In this document: positions 7,538 to 16,104 of the stretch, one piece after another
Layout: every line of letters begins with the position of its first letter
Position numbering within the stretch: the first letter of the stretch is position 1
Assembly (NCBI GenBank): GCA_019116455.1
Contig: DXBR01000053.1
Coordinates: forward strand, 1 to 34,941
Reading direction: 5' to 3'
Length of the DNA stretch: 34,941 nucleotides
DNA from: Anaerobutyricum stercoris
GTDB lineage: Bacteria; Bacillota; Clostridia; Lachnospirales; Lachnospiraceae
Made by a program: the position numbers and the translations under genes
The notes under the pieces: generated by a model
Database searches by the model: none
What the model saw: the letters and a program-made list of their open reading frames with translations, nothing else
What the model was told of the DNA's origin: nothing

Positions 7538-8728
7538 ATGAGCAAAACACAAGAATATATCAATAAAGGTGAACAATATCTCTTAAAAACCTACAACCGT
7601 TATCCGGTGGTGCTGGACAGAGGCGAGGGCGTATATCTCTATGATGTGGACGGCAGAAAATATCTGGATTTCGGAGCAGGGATCGCAGTTTTTGCCCTGG
7701 GATACGGTAATCAGAAATATAACGATGCGCTGAAGGGGCAGATTGACAAAATTCTTCATACTTCCAATCTGTTTTATAATGTGCCGGCGGTGGACGCGGC
7801 GGAGAAGATCGTGAAGACTTCCGGTATGGATAAGGTGTTTTTTACCAACAGCGGCGCGGAGGCTATTGAGGGCGCGCTGAAGGTTGCCAGAAAATACGCC
7901 TATCTGAAAGATCCGTCCAAAGAATATGAATTCATCGCCATGCACCATTCTTTCCATGGACGAAGTCAGGGAGCGCTCTCCGTTACGGGAAACACTCATT
8001 ATCAGGAAGGTTTTGTGCCGGAGAAACTGCGGGCGGTATTTGCCGAGTTCAATGATCTGGAGGATGTGAAGTCGAAGGTCACAGATAAAACCTGCGGCAT
8101 CATCTGTGAGGTGGTGCAGGGTGAAGGCGGCGTCTATCCGGCGGACAAAGAGTTTCTTGCCGGGCTGCGCGCTCTCTGTGACGAGAAAGATATTCTGCTT
8201 ATTTTTGACGAAGTGCAGTGCGGCATGGGAAGATGCGGTTCGCTCTACGCCCATGATCTGTACGGGGTGAAACCGGACGTGATGACTCTGGCGAAAGCCC
8301 TTGGATGCGGCGTCCCGGTGGGAGCCTTTGTGACGGCTGAGAAAGCTTCCCATGCGCTGGTTCCGGGAGACCACGGCACCACCTACGGCGGCAATCCGTT
8401 TGCCACGGCGGCTGTCAGCGCGGTCTATGATATTTTCGAGGAAGAACATATCACAGACCACGTAAAAGAAGTGGGCGCTTATCTTTATGAGAAGCTGGAG
8501 GAGCTGAAAGCAGAGTACAGTCAGATCACCGATCACCGGGGGCTGGGTCTCATGCAGGGACTGGAATTCTCCGGCCCGGTTGGAGATATCATCGTGCGGG
8601 CCATGGACAAAGGGCTTATCCTTATGTCTGCCGGCACCAATGTACTGCGTTTTGTGCCTCCGCTGGTCATCACAAAGGAACATGTTGATGAAATGTGCGG
8701 CATTCTCCGGAGTGTGCTGACAGCGTAA
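7538..8728 (+). CDS. argD: Acetylornithine aminotransferase
   Basis: PLP-dependent transfer of an amino group from glutamate to N-acetylglutamate semialdehyde, giving N-acetylornithine. The 396 residues are typical of class III aminotransferases. D224 in FDEVQCG contacts the pyridine nitrogen, K253 in LAKALGCG forms the Schiff base, and TNSGAEAIEGALK and HHSFHGR are family motifs. CGGGAGG lies upstream of the ATG. It is the last gene of argCJBD. A promoter for the next gene may lie in its last codons (CTGACA 8717-8722, TATAAA 8739-8744). Confidence 0.97.
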   Translation: MSKTQEYINKGEQYLLKTYNRYPVVLDRGEGVYLYDVDGRKYLDFGAGIAVFALGYGNQKYNDALKGQIDKILHTSNLFYNVPAVDAAEKIVKTSGMDKVFFTNSGAEAIEGALKVARKYAYLKDPSKEYEFIAMHHSFHGRSQGALSVTGNTHYQEGFVPEKLRAVFAEFNDLEDVKSKVTDKTCGIICEVVQGEGGVYPADKEFLAGLRALCDEKDILLIFDEVQCGMGRCGSLYAHDLYGVKPDVMTLAKALGCGVPVGAFVTAEKASHALVPGDHGTTYGGNPFATAAVSAVYDIFEEEHITDHVKEVGAYLYEKLEELKAEYSQITDHRGLGLMQGLEFSGPVGDIIVRAMDKGLILMSAGTNVLRFVPPLVITKEHVDEMCGILRSVLTA

Positions 8729-8744
8729 AATACCATGGTATAAA
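8717..8744 (+). promoter_or_regulatory. Possible promoter of the YdcZ-like gene
   Basis: CTGACA (8717-8722), 16 bp, TATAAA (8739-8744) gives a start point near 8751. If used, the whole 5' leader of the next gene would be the hairpin at 8756-8788. Confidence 0.45.
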
Positions 8745-8755
8745 ATAGAAAAAGT

Positions 8756-8795
8756 CCTCCATACTAGGAATAAAATATAGTATGGAGGTTTTCTT
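8756..8795 (+). promoter_or_regulatory. Terminator-like hairpin that contains the Shine-Dalgarno sequence of the next gene
   Basis: CCTCCATACTA (8756-8766) and TAGTATGGAGG (8778-8788) form a perfect 11-bp stem with an 11-base loop, followed by TTTTCTT and directly by the ATG at 8796. The 3' arm contains GGAGG at 8784-8788, seven bases before the start codon. The element can act as intrinsic terminator for argCJBD, as a block to ribosome binding, or as both. Confidence 0.7.
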
Positions 8796-9236
8796 ATGTT
8801 TGGATGGATTGCCGCGCTCCTGTCAGGAGCGCTCATGAGTATTCAGGGAGTATTTAATACGGAAGTCACCGATAAGACCGGACCGTGGATCACCAATGGA
8901 TTTGTGCAGCTGACAGGCTTTTTTGTCTGTCTGATTCTGTGGTTTATCAGGGAAAGAAAAACTACATCGGTGTCGCAGATTCTGGCTGTGGAGCCAAAAT
9001 ATCTGCTTCTTGGCGGCGTCATCGGGGCGTTCATTACATTTACTGTGATTGCGGGTATGTCTGCTCTGGGGCCGGCGCGGGCGGTGATGCTCATCGTTTC
9101 TTCTCAGGTGATTGTCGCCTATATCATAGAAGTGTTTGGTATCTTTGGTGTGGAGAAAGCGGGATTTGACTGGACAAAGCTTCTGGGTACCGCATTATTT
9201 GTGGCAGGAATTGTAATCTTTAAGATGAAAGGTTGA
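8796..9236 (+). CDS. DMT-superfamily YdcZ-type (DUF606) membrane protein
   Basis: A 146-residue protein with about five hydrophobic helices. The N-terminal segment (FGWIAALLSGALMSIQGVFN), GVIGAFITFTVIAGMSALGPARAVMLIVSSQVI and the final GTALFVAGIVIFK match the small YdcZ/DUF606 branch of drug/metabolite transporters. Such proteins have 4-5 helices and probably work as dimers; the substrate is unknown. Its ribosome site GGAGG is buried in the hairpin at 8756-8788, so translation is probably conditional. It follows argD by 67 bases but has a possible promoter of its own. Confidence 0.88.
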   Translation: MFGWIAALLSGALMSIQGVFNTEVTDKTGPWITNGFVQLTGFFVCLILWFIRERKTTSVSQILAVEPKYLLLGGVIGAFITFTVIAGMSALGPARAVMLIVSSQVIVAYIIEVFGIFGVEKAGFDWTKLLGTALFVAGIVIFKMKG

Positions 9237-9282
9237 TTTTTTTAGGTACAGTTAAAGTAAAATAAATCTTCCCCTCTTGTAT

Positions 9283-9310
9283 TTGAAACAAAATTTAGGT
9301 ATTATATACT
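9283..9310 (+). promoter_or_regulatory. Probable promoter of the comEA operon
   Basis: TTGAAA (9283-9288), 16 bp, TATACT (9305-9310), about 50 bases before the comEA start. The gene-free stretch 9237-9360 shows no other clear element. Confidence 0.5.
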
Positions 9311-9360
9311 AGATTACGGATTTTTACGTCTGCTTCAGGTTGGGAAGGAGTGTTCTTGAT

Positions 9361-10071
9361 TTGAGGTATGGTGTACGATGGAAGCAGCGGAGTGCTTTGG
9401 CAGCTCTCTTCTTTCTGATGTTTCTTAGCGGCGGCTGCGGCGGATTTTCCGGTTTTGCGGATCACGGACAGCTGATGATGACAGAGGAAGCGGCGCCGGA
9501 GACTTCTGCTTCTGTGGAAGATGCAGCGGACCAGAGGGATGCGGCATCAGGAACTGGTACAAATGACGGCGAATCTTATGATACAAATGAGGAAAGAATA
9601 TATGTGCATATCTGCGGCTGTGTGAGGAATCCGGGACTTTATGTGTTTGCGGCAGGAACCCGGGCGGGAGACGCCCTGGAGAGTGCCGGGGGATTTACCA
9701 AAAAGGCGGATGAGTCGGCGGTGAATCTTGCCGCTGTGCTCCAGGATGGCATGCAGCTTTATGTGCCGTCTGTGGAAGATACAGTCCAAAACGGCGCAGG
9801 AAGCGCGTCTTCCGGGGCTGTGGGCAATGCAGCTTCTGCCGGTGCGGGAAATGTAACATCCGGCAGCGGAAAGGAAAGCGCACCTGTCAATATCAATACG
9901 GCGGGAGCGCAGGAACTGATGACTTTGTCCGGGATTGGGGAGTCCAGGGCGGAAGCAATTCTTTCTTACCGGGAAGAGAACGGAATGTTTTCTTCTATAG
10001 AGGACATCAAAAATGTCTCCGGTATCGGCGAGGGCATTTTTGAGAGAATTAAAAATATGATTACAGTATAA
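9361..10071 (+). CDS. comEA: ComEA-type DNA-binding competence protein (SLBB plus helix-hairpin-helix)
   Basis: A membrane-anchored receptor that binds double-stranded DNA outside the cell during natural transformation and hands it to ComEC. It has an N-terminal hydrophobic segment ending in SGGCGG (secretion signal or anchor; the lipobox is imperfect). A low-complexity linker follows, then an SLBB domain (YVHICGCVRNPGLYVF, residues about 80-135), a Ser/Gly/Ala-rich linker, and a C-terminal double helix-hairpin-helix (VNINTAGAQELMTLSGIGES and DIKNVSGIGEGI). The start was set at TTG 9361 because GGAAGGAG at 9343-9350 lies ten bases upstream. A TTG at 9340 would lie before that site. It heads a five-gene operon ending in comEC. 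Confidence 0.9.
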   Translation: MRYGVRWKQRSALAALFFLMFLSGGCGGFSGFADHGQLMMTEEAAPETSASVEDAADQRDAASGTGTNDGESYDTNEERIYVHICGCVRNPGLYVFAAGTRAGDALESAGGFTKKADESAVNLAAVLQDGMQLYVPSVEDTVQNGAGSASSGAVGNAASAGAGNVTSGSGKESAPVNINTAGAQELMTLSGIGESRAEAILSYREENGMFSSIEDIKNVSGIGEGIFERIKNMITV

Positions 10072-10084
10072 CTTGAGGTGTATT

Positions 10085-10774
10085 ATGGGAAAAAAAGTGC
10101 TGGTTGTCGATGATGAACGTTTGATAGTAAAGGGAATTAAATTTTCCCTTGTACAGGATGATATGGAGGTGGACTGCGCCTATGACGGCGAGGAAGCTCT
10201 GGAGATGGCAAAAAAGACAGAGTATGATATCGTTCTTCTGGATGTGATGCTTCCGAAGCTTAATGGATTTGAGGTGTGCCAGATGATCCGGGAGTTTTCC
10301 AACATGCCTATTATCATGCTGACTGCCAAAGGAGAGGACATGGATAAGATCCTGGGACTTGAGTACGGCGCGGATGATTATATTACCAAACCGTTTAATA
10401 TTCTGGAGGTGAAGGCGAGAATCAAGGCAATTATGCGCAGAAGCACCAGAAAGACAACTGAGGATGACAAGAAAAAGATTCTTGAGAAAAACGGTCTTAA
10501 GATTGACTGTGACAGCAGACGTGTTTTTACTGATGGAAAGGAAGTACGGCTGACGGCCAAGGAGTATGACCTGCTGGAGCTTCTGGCCTTTCATCCGAAT
10601 AAGGTATACAGCAGAGAAAATCTTCTGAACATCGTCTGGGGCTATGATTACCCGGGGGATGTACGGACTGTGGATGTACATATCAGGCGACTGAGGGAAA
10701 AGATTGAAAAGAACCCCGGAGAGCCGGTTTATATCCATACAAAGTGGGGTGTAGGATATTATTTCCAGGATTAG
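10085..10774 (+). CDS. OmpR/PhoB-family response regulator
   Basis: A transcription regulator activated by phosphorylation. The receiver domain covers residues 1-120, with acidic pair D9-D10, phospho-acceptor D53 in LLDVMLP, the switch threonine in MLTAKG and the lysine in YITKPF. A C-terminal winged helix covers about residues 135-229 (RLTAKEYDLLELL, GYDYPGDVRTVDVHIRRLREK, TKWGVGYYF). The start at ATG 10085 has GAGGTG six bases upstream. An in-frame TTG at 10073 is less likely. It is 13 bases after comEA and is followed by its likely partner kinase. The regulated genes are not known. Confidence 0.95.
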   Translation: MGKKVLVVDDERLIVKGIKFSLVQDDMEVDCAYDGEEALEMAKKTEYDIVLLDVMLPKLNGFEVCQMIREFSNMPIIMLTAKGEDMDKILGLEYGADDYITKPFNILEVKARIKAIMRRSTRKTTEDDKKKILEKNGLKIDCDSRRVFTDGKEVRLTAKEYDLLELLAFHPNKVYSRENLLNIVWGYDYPGDVRTVDVHIRRLREKIEKNPGEPVYIHTKWGVGYYFQD

Positions 10775-10802
10775 TCAAAGAAAAATCTTCCGATATATTC
10801 CC

Positions 10803-12209
10803 ATGACCTATGTGGTAGGCCTTATCTGCATGATCGTGTTCAACTGTTTTTTAGCCATCGCCACAGATCATATGGTTCGCTCCTACCAGAAGAAGGCGGA
10901 GGAGCAAAAGGCGTCTTATGTGGAAAAACAGTGCGGTATTTTGGCCAATCAGCTTGTGCTGAACGGAATAAGCGCCTACGATATGACGAAGACATCGGAT
11001 GACAGAGGATCAAATTTTTTTGAGATGGAGCAGCTCGCCAATGATATTGACGGCCGCATCCTGATCATTGATAATCATTTTGAAATACTTGCCGATACGT
11101 ACAATAAGAATAACGGACAGTATTATGTGACGGACGATCTGATTCGCGCTTTTGAAGGGGAAGATGTGAGCTATACTTTCGCCGGCACATATATTCAGGT
11201 GATTTCCGGTGTCTATAATCAGGACACCGGAGAGATTGAAGCGGTGGTCATGGCGCTTTCTTCAATGGATAGTATCGAGGAAATGATCGGTTATCTTTAT
11301 GAACAGCGGGCTACTCTGACGGGGCTGTTTTTCCTGATCACGCTGATCGTTATGGTGCTTCTTGTGATATTCATGAGAAAGTCCTTCAGGAATATGCAGA
11401 ATGAGCTCGACATTATTGCAGAGGGACATCAGGAAGAGAGCATGTCAGAATCCGGGTTTAAGGAATTTAACCGGATGGCGGTGTCCTTTAACAAGATTGT
11501 AAACAGGTATAAAGAATTGGAGAATACACGGCAGGAATTTGTGTCCAACGTGTCTCATGAACTGAAGACGCCGATCACATCCATGAAGATTCTGGCAGAC
11601 TCGCTGCTCATGCAGGAAAATGTGCCGGTGGAGATTTATGAGGATTTCATGAATGACATTGTCCATGAGATCGACAGGGAGAATCAGATCATCAATGATC
11701 TGCTGACCCTGGTAAAAATGGACAAGACCCAGGCGGATCTGAACATTTCACCGACCAACATCAATGAGCTTCTGGAAGTTCTCCTCAAGAGGATTTCCCC
11801 GATCGCAGAGCAGCGCAACATCACCATCCGTCTGGAGACCATGCGGCAGGTGGTGGCCGAGGTGGACGAGGTGAAGCTTTCTCTGGCCTGCAACAACATC
11901 ATAGAAAATGCTGTGAAATACAATCATGATGGCGGGAAAGTAGACGTTTCCCTCAATGGAGACCATAAGTTCTTCTATATTCGTGTAAAAGATACTGGAG
12001 TGGGGATTCCGGAAGATTGTCAGGAGCAGATTTTTGAGAGATTTTACCGGGTGGATAAAGCCCGCTCCAGAGAGACGGGAGGCACCGGCCTTGGACTGGC
12101 CATTTCCAGAAATGTAATTCTTCTTCACAAGGGATCCATCCGCGTACACAGCAAGGAAGGCGAAGGGACAACCTTTATCATTCGTATTCCTCTGAATTAT
12201 CTGGGGTAG
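10803..12209 (+). CDS. Membrane sensor histidine kinase
   Basis: Two membrane helices (about residues 3-20 and 171-192) flank an extracytoplasmic sensor region of about 150 residues. HAMP (about 193-245), HisKA with H252 in SHELKTPITS, and HATPase_c (N box ACNNIIENAVKYN, G1 DTGVGIPED, G2 GGTGLGLAISR) follow. It should phosphorylate the response regulator encoded just upstream. The start is uncertain. The ATG at 10803 has no visible Shine-Dalgarno sequence, and the frame stays open back to 10755 without ATG, GTG or TTG. An ATT start overlapping the regulator gene, or coupling to its translation, is therefore possible. Confidence 0.94.
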   Translation: MTYVVGLICMIVFNCFLAIATDHMVRSYQKKAEEQKASYVEKQCGILANQLVLNGISAYDMTKTSDDRGSNFFEMEQLANDIDGRILIIDNHFEILADTYNKNNGQYYVTDDLIRAFEGEDVSYTFAGTYIQVISGVYNQDTGEIEAVVMALSSMDSIEEMIGYLYEQRATLTGLFFLITLIVMVLLVIFMRKSFRNMQNELDIIAEGHQEESMSESGFKEFNRMAVSFNKIVNRYKELENTRQEFVSNVSHELKTPITSMKILADSLLMQENVPVEIYEDFMNDIVHEIDRENQIINDLLTLVKMDKTQADLNISPTNINELLEVLLKRISPIAEQRNITIRLETMRQVVAEVDEVKLSLACNNIIENAVKYNHDGGKVDVSLNGDHKFFYIRVKDTGVGIPEDCQEQIFERFYRVDKARSRETGGTGLGLAISRNVILLHKGSIRVHSKEGEGTTFIIRIPLNYLG

Positions 12210-12230
12210 ACAGGAGGAGATGATATTATA

Positions 12231-13223
12231 ATGAAAATATACAAAACCGCATATCTTTTTCTTCTGACTCTTCTTCTGGCTGCTTTCTGCGGCGGGTGCG
12301 CACCGTCGGCAGAGGAGAGTACCAGTGCGGAGGAGATGAATTCCGCCGATGATAATACCATTCAGCTTTATTATCTGAACGCTGACGGCGATGGTTTTTA
12401 TACGGTGGATTATACCCTGGAGAATACAGAAGACGTTCTTCTTGCGTCTTATGAGGTGATGTCCCGTCTGTCCGATACAGAAAACAGCAGGACAGACAGC
12501 TATAAGCCGGCCATTCCTACCGGTGTGACAGTGAATTCCATCACTCTTGACGGAGTGGAGGAGACGGTGGACATGGGAATCGGATACCGGCAGCTTGATG
12601 ATTCTGATGAGATTCTCCTCCGGGCGGCAGTGGTAAAGACTCTTGTTCAGATCAAGGGGGTGGATTCCGTACGTTTGACCATCAATGGAGACAGTCTTCT
12701 GGGCAGCGATGATAATCCCATCGGAGCCATGACGAAAGATACTTTTATTTTGGAAGAAGATGCGGAAGCGCTCTATAATGACGAAGAGATGGTGACGCTC
12801 TATTATGCAGACATGGATGGGGACAGCCTGGTGGAGTATAAAACCAGACTGGAAACGTATGACAATATGCCGATGGAAACCAGAGTCCTGCTGGAGTTGA
12901 TGGATGTTCCGGACAAACTGGATGTCCAGAGTCCGCTGCCATCAGATCTGATTATCAATCAGACGCAGATTCATAACAGTGTCTGTTATGTTGATTTGAG
13001 TAAGGAGATAGAAAATGTACTTCCTGGAGTTGAGGAAAAGGTGATGGTCTATGCCATGGTAAATACCATCACTGCTCTGGGAAACGCAACCTCCGTTCAG
13101 TTTACCGTGGATGGTGAGAAAATGGAATCCCTTCGCGATTTCGATTCCTTCCACCTTATGATGACCAACGATTATTCGCTGGTTGACAGTGCCATTAAAG
13201 GCAGTGAAAATCTGGAGAAATAA
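12231..13223 (+). CDS. Putative lipoprotein with two GerMN domains
   Basis: A 330-residue secreted protein with an N-terminal signal (LFLLTLLLAAFCGGCAP, cysteine at residue 23; lipoprotein-like though the lipobox is not canonical), followed by two GerMN-type repeats. The first is about residues 45-170 (IQLYYLNADGDGFY...ADDS-type ends). The second is about 185-320 (VTLYYADMDGDSLV, CYVDLSKEIENVLPGVEEKVMVYAMVNTI, VQFTVDGE). GerMN occurs in the spore germination protein GerM and in LpqB, the actinobacterial lipoprotein that partners the MtrAB two-component system. Placement directly after a kinase gene suggests a similar accessory role in sensing, which is inference. comEC starts immediately at its stop codon. 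Confidence 0.85.
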   Translation: MKIYKTAYLFLLTLLLAAFCGGCAPSAEESTSAEEMNSADDNTIQLYYLNADGDGFYTVDYTLENTEDVLLASYEVMSRLSDTENSRTDSYKPAIPTGVTVNSITLDGVEETVDMGIGYRQLDDSDEILLRAAVVKTLVQIKGVDSVRLTINGDSLLGSDDNPIGAMTKDTFILEEDAEALYNDEEMVTLYYADMDGDSLVEYKTRLETYDNMPMETRVLLELMDVPDKLDVQSPLPSDLIINQTQIHNSVCYVDLSKEIENVLPGVEEKVMVYAMVNTITALGNATSVQFTVDGEKMESLRDFDSFHLMMTNDYSLVDSAIKGSENLEK

Positions 13224-15809
13224 ATGAAAAGACCTTTATTACCGTGTGTGACAGGGCTTGTGCTTGGAGAGGCCGCCGCCATATCATCCGGTTTTAAAGG
13301 AGCAGTGACTGCGGCCCTGCTTTTTTTGCTGACAGGATTGTGTGTTCTGATATGGCAGAAAAGGCCGGGCCGCTTTTTTGTGTCCGGCAGGAGAATCATG
13401 GTCCGCTGTTTTATGTTTGCCATATTTTTTATGGCGGGAATCTTTTTATATGCAGATGCCTGGGCAGACAGGGAGCCGATCCCCGGCGTTTCTCTGCCAC
13501 TTGATGGAACTATCCGCGGCAAGATTACATTTTTACAGGTGAACGATGCGGGAGAGTATGATATCACGCTGGAAAATGTACAGTTTTCACCGGAAAAGAA
13601 AGTCTGGCGGAGTATCCGGGGAAAGTGCCGCGTGCTGCATTTAAAGACAGATGCTGTGACTGTCTGGCCAGGGGACTGGATTATATGTGAAGGCAGCCTG
13701 ACAGCGTTGTCAGTACCTACGAATCCCGGGGAGTTTAACAGCGAGGTATATTATCAGTCCCGCGGTATTTCCTGTCAGTTTTTTGCCGATAGCGGGTACC
13801 TATATGCCAGAGGACGGTTCTCTCTGGCTGGCGTCGCCTGTAAAATCAAACGGCGCATCGACAGCGTCTATGACAGAATGATGGGGGAGAATCATGCGGC
13901 TCTGCTGAATGCCATGGTGCTGGGAGATAAATCTTCGCTCTCGGAGGAACAGAAGCGAAAATATGAGGATAACGGTGTGGCGCATCTTCTGTCGGTATCA
14001 GGACTGCATGTATCGATCCTGGCCGGAAGCTGGTTTCGTTTTCTGCGAAAGAGAAAAATCGGTTACGCTCCGGCTTGTCTGGGCGGCATGTTCTTTCTGG
14101 GATTTTATGGATGCATGACCGGATTTGGCAGCTCCATTGTACGGGCGATTATCATGTATGCGGTATATCTGGGGGCAGAATACCTTGGAGCACAGTACGA
14201 CATGGTATCTTCCACAGGGCTGGCCGGTATCCTGATGCTTTTGGATTCTCCGTGGAGGCTTCGGGAAGGAGGTTGTCAGATGTCTTTTGCCGCTGTCATC
14301 TCCATTGCGCTGGTACTGCCCTGGATAAAGGAACTGGCAGAAAAACGAAGGGACGGGAACAATGGAAGAATTTATCGCTTTCCCCGTCTGCGAAAGAAGT
14401 TTAACGAAGCGCTCTTGTCCAGTGTGGTCATCAGTGCCGTGATGCTGCCTGTCGTTCTTCGGGTATTTTTTACCTTTTCCCCGTACAGTGTTTTTATCAA
14501 TCTTCTGGTCATACCATCTATGACTCCGATGATGGTCAGCGCTATCGCAGCTGGGATTGCCGGGGTTTTTCTGCTTCCTGCGGGGACGGCGGGGACCGCG
14601 TGCAGCAGTGTGGTGGAAAGATGTGCAGCTTTCGCCGGAGACGTTTTTATAAAACTGTTGATATTGCCGGCGGAGGCAGTGCTCACTTTTTTTGATTTTT
14701 TTCTGGAACAGATGCGGCAGCTGCCCGGGGCGGTCCTGACACCCGGCTGCCCCGCTCTCATGGAGATGGCGGCGATTTATGCGCTGGAAGGTATGATTCT
14801 TTACATCTGGTACCGCCGCCGCTGGAAACTGGGAGTGCGGGCGGCTCTTCTGCTCGGTCTCTGGTTTCTTCTGGTGCCCTCTGACGGGCGGCTTAAAATT
14901 ACTATGCTCGATGTGGGACAGGGAGACAGTATTCTGCTTCAGCTGCCCGGGGGAGAGTCGGTGCTGATCGACGGAGGAAGCACTTCGCGTTCCGGCGTGG
15001 GTCAGTATGTGATTACGCCGGCATTGCAGTATTACGGAATAGCGGAGATTGATTATGTGGTCGCCACCCATATGGACGCCGATCATGTGTCGGGTATCGA
15101 AGAATTGATTGAGACAGGATATCCTGTCCGGTATCTGCTTCTTTCTGCCGGAGAATACGGGAAGCCGCCGGACGGACAGACCGGAGAAAGTTCCGGCGGA
15201 CAAAAAAGAGAAGAAACGGAGCTCGCCGCTTTTGCGCGAAAAGCGGAGCGTGCCGGAATCAAGGCCGTGTATTTTCAGAGGGGAGACGGGATACAGTTTC
15301 AAAAAGGGGTGGCTCTTTGCTGTCTGCATCCCTTTGCAGGTTTTGAGGCGGATGATAAGAACGCAGCTTCACTGGTCTTTCATCTGAGTTACGGGAGATT
15401 TGACGCACTGTTTACCGGAGATCTGGAATCTTCCGGAGAGGAGGCGCTCTGCAGCTTTCTGGAAACCGGCGCTGAGCCGGAAGAGGGCAGGGGAGAAGAA
15501 ACCGGCGCATCGCAAAAAGAAAGCGGCCAGGAGAAGGAGATAATCTGGGAACTGCTGAAGGTCGCCCATCACGGCTCCAGATATTCCACGGGCCGTACAT
15601 TTCTTGAGACAGTTTCGCCGCAGGCTGCGCTCGTCTCTGCCGGAAAGAAAAACAGGTATGGGCATCCCCATGAAGAGACGCTGGAAAGACTGGCGGACTG
15701 CGGCGCAAAGATTTATATGACCATGGAAGCCGGGGCTATTTTTGTGGAGACAGACGGAATACATTGGGGAGTGGACACATTTTCTTTGTCTGAAAGACAG
15801 GTTTTTTAA
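13224..15809 (+). CDS. comEC: ComEC/Rec2 DNA-uptake channel protein
   Basis: The inner-membrane channel that imports single-stranded DNA in natural transformation. The full-length 861-residue protein has N-terminal membrane helices and a DUF4131-like region (residues 1-200), the Competence domain with many helices (about 225-545, LSVSGLHVSILAG near 255), and a C-terminal metallo-beta-lactamase-like domain. The latter has MLDVGQGDSILLQLPGG near 562, metal motif THMDADH at 615-621 and HHGSRYSTG near 785. Domains and length look intact. The ATG directly abuts the stop of the GerMN gene, with a weak GGAG upstream, so translation is probably coupled. Together with comEA it frames the two-component system. 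Confidence 0.95.
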   Translation: MKRPLLPCVTGLVLGEAAAISSGFKGAVTAALLFLLTGLCVLIWQKRPGRFFVSGRRIMVRCFMFAIFFMAGIFLYADAWADREPIPGVSLPLDGTIRGKITFLQVNDAGEYDITLENVQFSPEKKVWRSIRGKCRVLHLKTDAVTVWPGDWIICEGSLTALSVPTNPGEFNSEVYYQSRGISCQFFADSGYLYARGRFSLAGVACKIKRRIDSVYDRMMGENHAALLNAMVLGDKSSLSEEQKRKYEDNGVAHLLSVSGLHVSILAGSWFRFLRKRKIGYAPACLGGMFFLGFYGCMTGFGSSIVRAIIMYAVYLGAEYLGAQYDMVSSTGLAGILMLLDSPWRLREGGCQMSFAAVISIALVLPWIKELAEKRRDGNNGRIYRFPRLRKKFNEALLSSVVISAVMLPVVLRVFFTFSPYSVFINLLVIPSMTPMMVSAIAAGIAGVFLLPAGTAGTACSSVVERCAAFAGDVFIKLLILPAEAVLTFFDFFLEQMRQLPGAVLTPGCPALMEMAAIYALEGMILYIWYRRRWKLGVRAALLLGLWFLLVPSDGRLKITMLDVGQGDSILLQLPGGESVLIDGGSTSRSGVGQYVITPALQYYGIAEIDYVVATHMDADHVSGIEELIETGYPVRYLLLSAGEYGKPPDGQTGESSGGQKREETELAAFARKAERAGIKAVYFQRGDGIQFQKGVALCCLHPFAGFEADDKNAASLVFHLSYGRFDALFTGDLESSGEEALCSFLETGAEPEEGRGEETGASQKESGQEKEIIWELLKVAHHGSRYSTGRTFLETVSPQAALVSAGKKNRYGHPHEETLERLADCGAKIYMTMEAGAIFVETDGIHWGVDTFSLSERQVF

Positions 15810-15814
15810 TAAAG

Positions 15815-15857
15815 TTGCTATTTTAGCTAAAATAACATATAATAATTTTAGCTAAAA
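15815..15857 (+). promoter_or_regulatory. Antitoxin promoter with two identical operator palindromes
   Basis: The promoter reads TTGCTA (15815-15820), 17 bp, TATAAT (15838-15843). The perfect 12-bp palindrome TTTTAGCTAAAA occurs twice, at 15821-15832 filling the spacer and at 15846-15857 between the -10 and the gene, touching the AAGGAGG ribosome site. Two identical palindromes placed like this are what an autorepressing Phd-type antitoxin would bind. Confidence 0.8.
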
Positions 15858-15870
15858 GGAGGTGCTTTTT

Positions 15871-16104
15871 ATGATGACAGCGACAACGACAGAGGTGCAG
15901 AACAATTTTGGAAAGTATTTGCAGAAAGTGCAGGAGGGGGAGGAAGTGGTCGTATTGAAAAATGGAAAAGCAGTTGCCCGGATTATGTCTTACGCGCAGA
16001 GTCTTTCTTTCCTGACAGATTCTCTGACGGGAGTTCTGGAGGGGGATTATGATGATAAAAAGACCCGGGAACAGAGGATGAGCCGCCATGAAGCTGCTGA
16101 TTGA
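15871..16104 (+). CDS. Phd/YefM-family antitoxin
   Basis: A 77-residue antitoxin with the family N-terminus (TEVQNNFGKYLQKVQEGEEVVVLKNGKAVARIM), which folds as a DNA-binding domain, and a charged C-terminal tail (DYDDKKTREQRMSRHEAAD) expected to wrap the toxin. The start at 15871 follows AAGGAGG by eight bases. It overlaps the toxin gene by 17 bases, the usual antitoxin-first order. The operator palindromes upstream suggest that it represses its own promoter, with the toxin as co-repressor. Confidence 0.9.
   Translation: MMTATTTEVQNNFGKYLQKVQEGEEVVVLKNGKAVARIMSYAQSLSFLTDSLTGVLEGDYDDKKTREQRMSRHEAAD

Noticed and set aside
7583..8836. Minus-strand open frame of 417 codons across argD
   Set aside because: It is antisense to argD, which has all its catalytic residues; the frame shows no recognisable domain.
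9268..9350. CTTCCC pairing with the comEA ribosome site
   Set aside because: The left element lies upstream of the probable comEA promoter, so it would not be in the main transcript.
13998..15329. Long minus-strand open frame (443 codons) inside comEC
   Set aside because: It is antisense to an intact ComEC with recognisable domains, is rich in His/Lys/Gln of shadow type, and lacks any family motif.
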